Of a stretch of DNA of 61,600 nucleotides, positions 50,019-59,200 are shown piece by piece (position 1 is the first letter of the stretch; each line of letters begins with the position of its first letter). A program made the position numbers and the translations under genes. Origin of the DNA: a virus; IMG/VR virus record IMGVR_UViG_3300025168_000088, positions 1 through 61,600 of that record. One strand, 5' to 3'. Under the pieces are notes generated by a model. The model saw only the letters and a program-made list of their open reading frames with translations. It searched no databases and was not told the origin of the DNA.

Positions 50019-50319
50019 TAAGTGCAATAAAGAACAAATTATCAATCAACAGCAACCTATGGTTGCCGTGGGTGAGATTGCTGAACAGATGTTGGCGTGC
50101 ATTCACTGCCACTCCGTATTTAAATTATGCTTGACTCTTAAGTCTCTCCGAGATGACTACCGTGACCCGCACTGGTTGCGTGAGCACTATGTGGATAAGG
50201 GCTACTCTATGGCGGCAATAGCCGACATGTGCGCTGTTACTCCTATGACTATTCAAAATTGGCTACGCCGACACGACATCGAAACAAGAGGCCGTGGTTA
50301 TCGAAGGAATGATGACTAA
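50002..50319 (+). CDS. zinc-ribbon / helix-turn-helix protein
   Basis: 105 aa. N-terminal CDKC and CIHC knuckles form a zinc ribbon. The C-terminal half has an HTH (SMAAIADMCAVTPMTIQNWL, then RRHD). Overlaps the upstream gene by 17 nt; SD AAAGGTGA. A likely DNA-binding regulator. Confidence 0.6.
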   Translation: MKMKCDKCNKEQIINQQQPMVAVGEIAEQMLACIHCHSVFKLCLTLKSLRDDYRDPHWLREHYVDKGYSMAAIADMCAVTPMTIQNWLRRHDIETRGRGYRRNDD

Positions 50320-50513
50320 TGACTAAGACTGGTGCCTCACATACATTTACTGCCGAGGTATGTAATAAATGCGACGGCATTATTACTGGTCGGTCACATC
50401 CAGTAGCCCCTAATACAAGCAAAATTATACACACCCTCCTTCTACATCATGGTTGGTGTAGATGCGAGCGATACTATACCTATCGAGAGTCTTTTCTCGA
50501 CCTCATAGATTAA
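50319..50513 (+). CDS. small zinc-binding protein
   Basis: 64 aa with CNKC (residues ~15-18) and later CRC near the C-terminus. Between the HTH protein and the polymerase promoter. Function unknown. Confidence 0.5.
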   Translation: MTKTGASHTFTAEVCNKCDGIITGRSHPVAPNTSKIIHTLLLHHGWCRCERYYTYRESFLDLID

Positions 50514-50522
50514 GTAGTGGCG
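50507..50522 (+). promoter_or_regulatory. promoter AGATTAAGTAGTGGCG
   Basis: The TATA-like centre lies 28-29 nt before ATG 50540, predicting a leaderless polymerase transcript. The GTGGCG tail matches class B. Confidence 0.6.
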
Positions 50523-50539
50523 AAGGTTAATGATTAAGT

Positions 50540-52762
50540 ATGATAGTAACGCAGGTAGGCGGTAGGGACATCCGCATAAGAAGTAGGAATCCCGAAACAC
50601 TCGTGCGCCAAGACATCAAAGTCTCCGCATATCCTTACTGCTTTACACAGAATGTAGGTGATACATACGGCTTGGTTAAAATCCAAGAAGGGTTCGAGGG
50701 CTTATACGGACAGAAGTTAAACAAGGTGTATTTTCGCACTGAGTATGACAGGCGCATATGGTCTAAAGGCAACAGGACTTGGGAGGCGAATGTGACATTC
50801 CCCAACCAAGTGTTGATTGACCGACTCGACAAGGGCGAAGAACCCATACCCAACTATCAGCACCGTATTTGGTATCTTGATGGTGAGTGGAAAACAACCT
50901 CCGGTGAAATAACCATGTTGTCGGTGAAAGACTCATACACCGGTAGAATGTATTCATGGGTTTGTCACCCCGACATAGAAGCGGGAATCCATAAATCCCT
51001 AAACGAATATGAATATGATACTCCGATTAAAGCATTCGCCAATGAGCGTCAATTGCTGGCCGACTTTGCCTCTCATATGGCAAAACAAGACCCCGATATT
51101 ATCGCTGGTTGGTATGTGGTTGATGCCGACATAAAACAGATATGCGACCGTATGAGAGCAGTGGGATTAGACCCCAAGAGTCTATCTCCATACAATCGAC
51201 ATGACTTCAAATACAACTGGAGTGACAAGCATTGGTCGCAACCGATAGCAGGTAGACTATGCTTTGACTTGATGGTCGGATTCAAGAAATTATGGACTAT
51301 TAAGAACGGTCAACTCGCATCACAGAAGTTGGATGATATTGCTTGGCAGGTTTTACAAGAAAAGAAAGTAGAGTTGCCCGACGGCCACGATACCTACTAC
51401 TCCGACCCTGCTCTTTACCTACACTACAACAGAATAGATGTGGACTTGTTGCCCAAGTTGGATGAAGTGGTAAATGCTACTGGTTACTTTACTTCTATGC
51501 AACATGTGGTGCAGTGTCAACTCGCCACCACTCCTCTTATCACTGCCATGAGCACGAGTCTGTTCCTCCAAGATAATAAGTTTGACCTTCGCATACCCGA
51601 CTCTCCTCAATTCGAGAAGAAGGATTACGCAGGGGCCGACATTCAAGAGCCGGAACCGAACCGCTATGAGAACATGGCTATCATGGATATTAAGGCCATG
51701 TATCACAGTAATGTAAAGTTACACCGTATATGCTGGACCAACCTCGGTGAAGATGGAGTTGATTGCGGCAACGGAATCAAGTTCACTCAAAGAGAAGGAC
51801 TGCTGGGTAGGACTATGGATAAATTAACTATCAAGCGCAACGAATACAAAGCACTGATGAAAGAAGCGAGAGCCGCCGATGACAAAGTAGCCTACAAAAA
51901 GTGGGATGCGGCGCAGTTCGCTACGAAGTCAATGGTTGCTTCTCTTTATGGCATCTGTGGCGACTCTAAATACGGTATGTATCACCCCGATATTGCCGCC
52001 GCTATCACATTCACATCTCGCCAAACGCTGTTCCGATTACGGGATGAGTGCAACGAGCGAGGTTATCCAGTCCGATACGGACATACAGACTCGATTTTCT
52101 GTGAAGTTCCCTCTCCCGAAGAGGGCATGGAATTGGTGGCTGAAATTAACAAGGCTATGGCTCCTATCGAAACCGAGTTCGAGAAGTGGTGCGAATCTAT
52201 GGTCCTCAAGGCTAAGAACCGCTATGCCGGTAAGGTCACATGGACTGATGGCGAATACCACGAGCCGGAATACTACTACAAGGGCTTAGAACTCATACAG
52301 GCACGCATGCCAAAGGCCATGAAATCGGCTATGGATTCTACCCTCCGAGGCATACTTGACGGTAAGCCAAGAGATGAGGTAGATAGTGACCTAAGTGCGT
52401 TGATTACCAAAGGTATCGCTGGCGAACTTGGTGAGGAACTGTTGATGGTCGGTAAATTGAAAAAAAGGCTCAGTGAATATAGGGTCTTGTCGGGCGCATC
52501 AGCAGGTGCTAAATGGGCCAAAATGTATCTCGGTAAAGACTACAAGGTAAATGAGTCATTCTTGACTGCTGTGGACCTAAGAGGACAGCATATTGCGTTT
52601 GATAAGATTGAGGAGTTGCAGGGTAAAGCCGAGATTGACTGGTCCGAGATGACCGAGAAGTTCATTGTCAATAAAGCGACCAGTATCTATGAATTAGTGG
52701 GTTGGGATAACATGGAGTTACTCAACGCTCACCGAGGACTGGGTGCTGTTCAATGGATATGA
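50540..52762 (+). CDS. polB: family-B DNA polymerase
   Basis: 740 aa. Exonuclease motifs: Exo I Asp114-x-Glu116, Exo II Asp197 (GWYVVDADI), Exo III Tyr296...Asp300. Polymerase motif A DIKAMYHS 383-390, motif B KSMVASLYG 463-471. Motif C is YGHTDS 513-518: the usual first Asp is His, while Asp517 remains. Also Ala replaces the usual Asn of motif B. The protein therefore looks proofreading-competent with an altered polymerase site. No intein was seen. Confidence 0.9.
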   Translation: MIVTQVGGRDIRIRSRNPETLVRQDIKVSAYPYCFTQNVGDTYGLVKIQEGFEGLYGQKLNKVYFRTEYDRRIWSKGNRTWEANVTFPNQVLIDRLDKGEEPIPNYQHRIWYLDGEWKTTSGEITMLSVKDSYTGRMYSWVCHPDIEAGIHKSLNEYEYDTPIKAFANERQLLADFASHMAKQDPDIIAGWYVVDADIKQICDRMRAVGLDPKSLSPYNRHDFKYNWSDKHWSQPIAGRLCFDLMVGFKKLWTIKNGQLASQKLDDIAWQVLQEKKVELPDGHDTYYSDPALYLHYNRIDVDLLPKLDEVVNATGYFTSMQHVVQCQLATTPLITAMSTSLFLQDNKFDLRIPDSPQFEKKDYAGADIQEPEPNRYENMAIMDIKAMYHSNVKLHRICWTNLGEDGVDCGNGIKFTQREGLLGRTMDKLTIKRNEYKALMKEARAADDKVAYKKWDAAQFATKSMVASLYGICGDSKYGMYHPDIAAAITFTSRQTLFRLRDECNERGYPVRYGHTDSIFCEVPSPEEGMELVAEINKAMAPIETEFEKWCESMVLKAKNRYAGKVTWTDGEYHEPEYYYKGLELIQARMPKAMKSAMDSTLRGILDGKPRDEVDSDLSALITKGIAGELGEELLMVGKLKKRLSEYRVLSGASAGAKWAKMYLGKDYKVNESFLTAVDLRGQHIAFDKIEELQGKAEIDWSEMTEKFIVNKATSIYELVGWDNMELLNAHRGLGAVQWI

Positions 52763-52775
52763 CTATATAGTGGCG
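52762..52775 (+). promoter_or_regulatory. class B promoter ACTATATAGTGGCG
   Basis: TATATA centred 26-27 nt before ATG 52793, favouring that start over GTG 52784. Confidence 0.65.
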
Positions 52776-52792
52776 TGGATAAAGTGAGTAAT

Positions 52793-53074
52793 ATGACCGA
52801 AGAACGGACACCTCGCAAAATGACAACGAAAGAACTCACAGAAGCAGTGCATAACATTGGCTCGTCACTGAACGGCCTTGCTCATGCACTTTCAAACGAC
52901 ATATCTCAAATTATGGGTGTGCTTTCGGGCATCCTTGTTCACATGGACTTGCTCGAAACAATTAACTGTCCCTCCTGTGGCAGTGAATTACAGCATCCTA
53001 AATTAGAAGGTGTGCCGGAACCTACTCACTGCCCTCACTGTGGTAGCGATTTGGACCTAAATGAAGAAGAATGA
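52793..53074 (+). CDS. coiled-coil zinc-ribbon protein
   Basis: 93 aa from ATG 52793. N-terminal coiled coil (ELTEAVHNIGSSLNGLAHAL), then a zinc ribbon (CPSCG, CPHCG) near residues 65-85. Downstream of the polymerase, overlapping the next gene as ATGA. Possibly a polymerase accessory; function unknown. Confidence 0.55.
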   Translation: MTEERTPRKMTTKELTEAVHNIGSSLNGLAHALSNDISQIMGVLSGILVHMDLLETINCPSCGSELQHPKLEGVPEPTHCPHCGSDLDLNEEE

Positions 53075-53364
53075 TTATTAAACAAACGGGGCGTGGAATA
53101 AATATGGCACGAGTATTGTTACAAAGTATGGATGAAGAATTAGTCGCTAAGGCAATTAAACTTCACGGAAAAAGAGATGTTTATGTTGCAGTAGATGCGA
53201 CAGTCCTATCTCGTATGAAAGCACTTGAACTCGGACTTGACACTCACGCATTGGTCGGCGTTGACGCCGATGCTTCTATTTACGAAGTATTCCCTGCCCC
53301 TACAAAGAAGGCTGTAAAGCCTAAGAAAGTAGAGGCGAAGAAAGATGAACCAAAGTCCGAGTAA
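53071..53364 (+). CDS. hypothetical protein with Lys-rich tail
   Basis: 97 aa from ATG 53071 (overlapping the upstream stop) or 86 aa from ATG 53104. The C-terminal ~25 residues are Lys/Pro/Glu-rich (TKKAVKPKKVEAKKDEPK), like the tail-operon basic protein. It overlaps the nuclease gene. Function unknown. Confidence 0.5.
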   Translation: MIIKQTGRGINMARVLLQSMDEELVAKAIKLHGKRDVYVAVDATVLSRMKALELGLDTHALVGVDADASIYEVFPAPTKKAVKPKKVEAKKDEPKSE

Positions 53365-54310
53365 ATACAGCAAAGAGTGGTTTGAAATCCACGGCCCCGA
53401 ACACGGACATGCTAATCCCTTCAAAGCGGCTAATAATAACTGGCCGGTTCGACTATCTAAATCAGCATTTATGACATATTTAGGTTGCCCTCGTAAGTAT
53501 TGGTGGGGTAATGTTGCCGAGATACGGGGGCCGAGGAATCATTTTATGGTTCATGGGACCGCTGTGCACCGTTCACTTGAGAATCTCTATGGTAATTGGT
53601 CTGTTGGCACTGAACAGACTTTCTCTACTTTAATGCTCCAAGATTGGGAGGATAAGTCTACCCATGAACCGCACTTAGAGTGGGATGAAATGCAAAAACA
53701 AATCTACACTGGTTCTGTCGAGGCTCTCGCTCAACTTGAAGAGGAGCGGTTGCGTCGATGGGGTGCTGATTCATTTGCGCCCGAAGAGTTCGAGGTAAAA
53801 CACACTATCAAGGCACCGGACAATAATTTTATTCTCGTAGGCATGATTGACGGAGTGCATAGGCACCCCGACGGTGGGCTTGTTATCACTGAATTGAAGA
53901 CAGGCAAAGCAACCTCCGGTAAGTTATCCAAGACTCGTAAGGAACTATGCTATTACCGCTACATGTTGGCTCTTTTGGGTTGGGATGAAGCAGTCTACTT
54001 CTACTACCTGTTCCCCGAAGCAACCAACACTAAGTTGTTTCACGAACTTGACGGTAAGAAAAACACTGAGGTGTGGCTTGGCGACCTTCAAGGCATGGCT
54101 GTTTTAGAGAAGGTGCAAAAGCGTTCTGTAACGGCTATGCACAAGTCTCTCGACAAGACTTTCGAGGGCATTAGCAATTCTCTATGGGATATTAAATGGA
54201 ACGACTACTTCTGTTCGGAGTGGTGTGACTTCAATATGTCCTGTGAGTCTCAATTGATGGGTATTGATGAAGACCCAACGGTCTTATATAGTGCCGATGA
54301 GGAATGGTGA
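53345..54310 (+). CDS. Cas4/AddB-like PD-(D/E)XK nuclease with Fe-S cysteines
   Basis: 321 aa. LSKSAFMTYLGCPRKYWW (Cys48), GTAVHRSL (His75), catalytic Asp169 (VGMIDG) and Glu183-x-Lys185 (ITELKTGKA). Cys290, Cys294 and Cys300 can complete a 4Fe-4S site with Cys48, as in Cas4 and AddB. Likely a 5'-3' or flap-processing nuclease in viral recombination. Normal length for the family. Confidence 0.75.
   Translation: MNQSPSKYSKEWFEIHGPEHGHANPFKAANNNWPVRLSKSAFMTYLGCPRKYWWGNVAEIRGPRNHFMVHGTAVHRSLENLYGNWSVGTEQTFSTLMLQDWEDKSTHEPHLEWDEMQKQIYTGSVEALAQLEEERLRRWGADSFAPEEFEVKHTIKAPDNNFILVGMIDGVHRHPDGGLVITELKTGKATSGKLSKTRKELCYYRYMLALLGWDEAVYFYYLFPEATNTKLFHELDGKKNTEVWLGDLQGMAVLEKVQKRSVTAMHKSLDKTFEGISNSLWDIKWNDYFCSEWCDFNMSCESQLMGIDEDPTVLYSADEEW
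54283..54296 (+). promoter_or_regulatory. promoter CTTATATAGTGCCG
   Basis: TATATA centred 27-28 nt before ATG 54315, with one base differing from class B in the tail. It lies inside the nuclease gene. Confidence 0.6.
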
Positions 54311-54314
54311 TAAC

Positions 54315-54467
54315 ATGCAAACCAAGATAAAGTGCCCCGAATGTGAGTCTAAAGATTTTGATACTGATGCTATGATGCTTGTCACAGGACAAGTTGGTGG
54401 CGAACAGAAAATGCTTATTGTTCATACCTGTAAAGGGTGCGGTCATAAGTGGAGGGGTCATGCTTGA
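54315..54467 (+). CDS. TFIIS-like zinc ribbon protein
   Basis: 50 aa from ATG 54315, fixed by promoter distance. CPEC, then CKGCGHKWR form the zinc ribbon seen at the C-terminus of TFIIS and RpoM-like subunits. It may bind the host RNA polymerase. It overlaps the next gene as TTGA. Confidence 0.6.
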   Translation: MQTKIKCPECESKDFDTDAMMLVTGQVGGEQKMLIVHTCKGCGHKWRGHA

Positions 54468-55492
54468 CCCTGCTCTCTTTTCCAAGAGAGATAGGTTTGA
54501 AGCGTGCCGTGATTACCAAGCATTATCAATACAAACATTATCTCGACAAGATGCGCTCAAAGACATCGTGTTATACCAGCCTATACTCCTTTAATAAAAT
54601 GAATGATGAGGGCAAACCCGATTACAGATACGCAATAATTGATAGAGCATGGTGGGACTTTGATGCGGGAGAGCGAGGCGGAATTGAACTTGTCAAGCGG
54701 GATGTGGCCGAACTCATCCGCCGCTTGGAGGGAGACATTCGTGTCGTTGCCACCGGCAGAGGTTTTCATGTGCACCAACTCTTCAACGATTCAGTCTGTG
54801 GACCGGAGTTCCGCTTAACATTAGAGCACTACCAGCGAAGAAAGGCAAAGGGACTCGTTACTCTTGATGGAGTAGGGTTCCCCGAAAAAATGACTCGTAT
54901 TCCAAACACATTCAATCCTAAGCGTGGTCGCTGGTGTGTAGTTATTGATGGTCGAAAGTTTGCTCAAGACCCCGATAATTTCGTAATCCCTAAATCTCCC
55001 TCTCCTACTGAAAGAACTCTCCATCCTTTCGGAGAATCTACTTCAAATGGCTTTGATTTCATAACTTGGGCTAATAACTACGCCCCTCTACAAGAAGACT
55101 ACAACTTCACAGAAGGGGTCTGTTTGGACTCCGATGCCCTCACTGCTGGGTCAGTGCCTTTGATGCCCTGTTTGGCTCGTGCAGTGCACGAGAACAAGCC
55201 TAATCACCATGTCCGTGTTGCACTCGTGCAACATATGGCTGATACTCTACGAGATTTTGCCGACCCCGACGCTTTGACTAAGGAACAAAGGCTGGTAATT
55301 GAGGATGAGATTTTTGACTACATCAAAGGTCTTAATTGGTCCAACTGGAATGCAACAAACTCTCGCAAAGGAATCAAGAGCACCATGAAATACCGAAGAG
55401 TTCCTTCGTGTGCGTGGTTTGTAGCGAGAGGGATGTGCGCATCTAAGTGTTGGCGTTATGATGGCACCGTAGAAGTGCCCCAACAGCCGTAG
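54464..55492 (+). CDS. PriS-like archaeal primase
   Basis: 342 aa starting with TTG 54464 (SD GGAGGGG, 6 nt; stop-start overlap TTGA). Catalytic Asp65-x-Asp67 in WWDFDAGE, His-containing TGRGFHVH (97-104), and a Cys/His-rich C-terminus (CAWFVARGMCASKC). These match archaeo-eukaryotic primase small subunits. The N-terminal 40 residues are in the same frame; an alternative ATG frame at 54460 lacks primase features and ends early. Confidence 0.75.
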   Translation: MTLLSFPREIGLKRAVITKHYQYKHYLDKMRSKTSCYTSLYSFNKMNDEGKPDYRYAIIDRAWWDFDAGERGGIELVKRDVAELIRRLEGDIRVVATGRGFHVHQLFNDSVCGPEFRLTLEHYQRRKAKGLVTLDGVGFPEKMTRIPNTFNPKRGRWCVVIDGRKFAQDPDNFVIPKSPSPTERTLHPFGESTSNGFDFITWANNYAPLQEDYNFTEGVCLDSDALTAGSVPLMPCLARAVHENKPNHHVRVALVQHMADTLRDFADPDALTKEQRLVIEDEIFDYIKGLNWSNWNATNSRKGIKSTMKYRRVPSCAWFVARGMCASKCWRYDGTVEVPQQP

Positions 55493-55524
55493 TCCTCTTA
55501 AACCACTTAGGATAAGCATATACA

Positions 55525-56235
55525 ATGCTCATCGTAGATGACCGAGAAAACGACCTTCTAAAACATAAATTACTTGTCGCTATGGGCGAACATGTCAAGG
55601 TCAAAAGACTGATTTCAGCCGACTATATCATCGGTGAGATTGGTATAGAGGCCAAAGAAATAAATGACCTTTATCACTCAATCATGGGGCATGGTAGAAG
55701 CCGCACTATCGTAGGCCAACTCCATGACCTCAACGAGAACTTCGAGCGACCTATGCTCGTAGTCTACAACACTAAGTTGAAGCCGTATGTGCGTGGTGGA
55801 GGGCGTGCCGCAATCGGTAGAGAACTAAGAAAAATGCACGCTGTCATCAAAAAGTTCAAACAGAACTTTGCTATCCAATTCCCCAACATTCAATACATGG
55901 AGTTATCCAGTATGGATGAGTTCGTGGACTGGCTAAACGCTATGCACCACGGCCTAAGAGTCCGTAAAATTACTACGGCTGAACCTAAAGAGATTCAAAA
56001 AAAGAGCAACCGTAATGTAGACCCAAGAGTAGCAGTTCTCTCGTCTATCGAGGGCGTGTCCGAAAGAGCGGCGCATGATTTGCTATCGCACTTTGGTTCT
56101 ATTCCTCGAATCCTACGCTCAAGAACAAGCCAGCGTATGCTAATGGAGATTGAAGGTATAGGTCGCAAAAGAGCAAAGGCTATCCTGTCCCTGCGTGAAA
56201 GATACCCCGACCAACCCGATACTCATTCCGAGTAA
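55525..56235 (+). CDS. XPF/ERCC4-like nuclease with HhH
   Basis: 236 aa. ERCC4 core: DDREND (5-10), SADYIIG (31-37) and EAKE...D48, the GDxnERKxxxD-type signature. The C-terminal ~55 residues hold helix-hairpin-helix repeats (SSIEGVSERAAHDLLSHFGS then EIEGIGRKRAKAIL). Likely a structure-specific nuclease in replication fork repair. Its last 13 bases overlap the opposing hub gene. Confidence 0.8.
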   Translation: MLIVDDRENDLLKHKLLVAMGEHVKVKRLISADYIIGEIGIEAKEINDLYHSIMGHGRSRTIVGQLHDLNENFERPMLVVYNTKLKPYVRGGGRAAIGRELRKMHAVIKKFKQNFAIQFPNIQYMELSSMDEFVDWLNAMHHGLRVRKITTAEPKEIQKKSNRNVDPRVAVLSSIEGVSERAAHDLLSHFGSIPRILRSRTSQRMLMEIEGIGRKRAKAILSLRERYPDQPDTHSE

Positions 56236-59200
56236 GTAAAGGAACTTGATTGCGATTTACCCGCTACTGAACGGTTGTCGGTAGCAATCTGTATGTTATG
56301 CAATTCAACGGAGGCGTGAGATGCGTCGTCATCACCTTGACCTGCATTCCTCTCCACTGTCACCTTGATAGTGTTGTTCGATACATCGGCACCGACTACG
56401 CTACCACTAAACAATACCACATTACCACGCTCGACCTGCCCAACCGACACAGTGTTGGTGTATCTTACGGCAGTCTCCACACATTCAACAGTTACCAGTA
56501 GAACTGCACTGCCGGAGGCGGCACCCATACTGGCTCTACCAAACACTCTAATGCTGTTCGATTGAGCGTTGGGTGGTATTCGGGCAGTAGCAGTAAAAGA
56601 TGTAGGCGGCGACACCCAATCTCCAGCACCAGCAAAGACCATGCCGTCTTCGCCCATGATTGCATCTCCCGATGTAGGGGAGATAAACGAGTCAATGCCG
56701 GATATACCGTTGCCATCTCTCGGAGCCGCTGTTGGTTTTGTTTGACCGAGAACTCCGAATGAGCCACCGGTAACACTGTCATTGTTAAAGTCCATAGTTC
56801 CCTTGACACGATTAAGGGTAGTATTACCTAATGCCGATGACGATAGCGTATGCACTCCGTTGATTGAAGTGCTTAGTCCGTCGGGTCGAGAGACACGATT
56901 TGGATTTGTAATTGGATTCAGTTGAGAACTGCTTGTTTGAGCAGGTCCACCGTCACCCCAACCTCCCCAATCTTGCCATCCTCCACCTTGAGGATTACCT
57001 GCGTTATCTCCACCTCGACCACCAGTAGTGCTACCTCCCGATGGAGGAGTCTGTGGGGCTACGCTACCGCCGCCACCTTGATTACCTTGACCGGATGACT
57101 GAACGCCACCTCGTGCTACCTTTGGTAGAATGTAGGAGGTGAAGTTCTTTGCCGCTCGTGATACATCACGCTCAAGTCCGATTGATAGTGCTTCGCTATC
57201 TCGACCGTTGATAGACCAATTGATACTACGAATAGAAAGCAACTCATTACTAAGTCCCATCTGAGCATCAGTGTAGCGTAGTGTAGTTGCTGGCACGAAG
57301 TTCCAATCGTCAACAATGTGAAGACGAGGGGCATACCATTCAGCATTCTTGTTCCAGTAATCGGCCTGTCCGAACTTACGAACTCCGAGAGGGAAAATAC
57401 TATCGGTGTTATGTCCTTTACTGTATGTCACACCAGCCCAATTATGTGCATTTAAATGAGTGTTACTACCGCCGCAACGGTTGCGTAGGAGAGAGGTCAA
57501 GTAATCGTAGTTCACTGAAATAACCATTTTTTCATTACCTGCTTGGTCGCTCCAGTATGTAGAGGGTATGCCTATTTCGTAGAAACCATTTGATGCAACG
57601 CTAATTGAACTACTGCTTCGGAGAGTAGGAGTAACACCAACTATGCCAGCATCCCAATCGTAATCCAATAAGTATATTCGGAACATGGCGAGGTTGGGGT
57701 CAGTGAATGCGTCTTGTCTGTCGTCAATATCAATTGCGATTCTCAAGTGTCCGTCAGCGTTATAGTCACCACTGCTGGGCGTTTTCATTGTAGTCTTAGG
57801 CATACCTTGAGGAACATGCACTACCTGCATAGCGTAGGATAGTGAATTAGAACCAAGCCAATAATAATTTGCTGAGTATGCCAGTGTGCCCTGCTCATCA
57901 GTGTTGTTTGGTGTTGCGCCATCTCGACCATCAAGTGCATTTTGAATACCACTAAACAAGTTGCCACCCCAAAGAGAAGCCCAAGCCCATGCCTTATCAT
58001 CAGTATAAGACCCTGCCAAATTGCATGTTCGGGGGATTGTTCGGGATTGGTCGGCCACATATCCGTAGCGAGCCTCGTAAAGCATAGTGTCGTTGAGTCC
58101 GTTGAGAGTGTGACTGTCGCTAAATCGAATAATCTCGGCTGTCACTGCGAATGGTGCGGCCTTGTTCTTCTCATATTCTTGTTTGGCTACAATCAATGCC
58201 TCGTTTCTTGAGGTCACTGAGTCCACATTGATAATATCCCAACGAGGGCGTGTTCCGAGCGTAGCCGAGGGGTAATCAACGAATGCTGTTCCGCCGTTGT
58301 AGAAGACACGAACATTGGAGATTTGTCCACCGGATTCGGTATTCAAGTTGGAGATTTTTAGGTTGGTAGTGTTAAACACGAAACCGTTGCCATATGTAGG
58401 TCGGAATGACGGCTGTGAGTCTCGACCCATAAGCCAAGACATAACCGACCGAGTTCCGTCGGTATGGCCTATACCACTACCGCTTTGAGTAGAGGAGAAT
58501 ATGTTGGCAATAGTAGTGTTGCGGCAGTCATTGACCGAGCCAAATGTATCTACCGACCCTACCTTACGCCAATAACCTGCATTGATTGTCGCACTCTTAC
58601 CTGCAACAGTCACTTTAAAATTATGAGGTCCATTATGCCCGACTTCGGAGACAACATATCTCGTCTTGTAATTATCAGCGGCGAGGCTTAACTGTGAATT
58701 ATTGACAATTTCAACAGTATCTCCATTATTGAGTATTCCATCTACCGGCAATCCTTGATTATTACCTACAATAATTACTTTACCGTCGCCACCAGTGCTA
58801 CTTGTTGAACTGATTATGGCGTTTTCCGAACCACCCGAAGCGTCGGTTTGAGTGGTAGTCATGTTGCCCATCACAGGAATAGATGCGAGAGAAGGTATTC
58901 CGTAGAGGGATGATTGAGATAACCAATTCTGTGTGAGTGAGTCGAGCCATGTAACACGGAACTTATCATCCTCGTTAAAGGTGAGGCTCGCTTCATTCTC
59001 GATAAAGCCGTCAACCTGCATCATCAATCGCATAGGGAATACATTAGCGAGGCCGACATGCACTGTCGCATCCTCGTAAGCATCTTGATTCAAACCTTCT
59101 TCTTTTTCAATAGGAATGTCTACACTTTTATTACCGAAAAAGAAAGATGTGGCGTGTTGCACTAAGGATTCAGCGTCATTGTTCCCGCTACCATATCCAG

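Noticed and set aside
54460-54594. ATG frame overlapping the primase start
   Set aside because: Ends after 44 codons and has no primase features; the TTG frame at 54464 has an SD and continues into the catalytic motifs.
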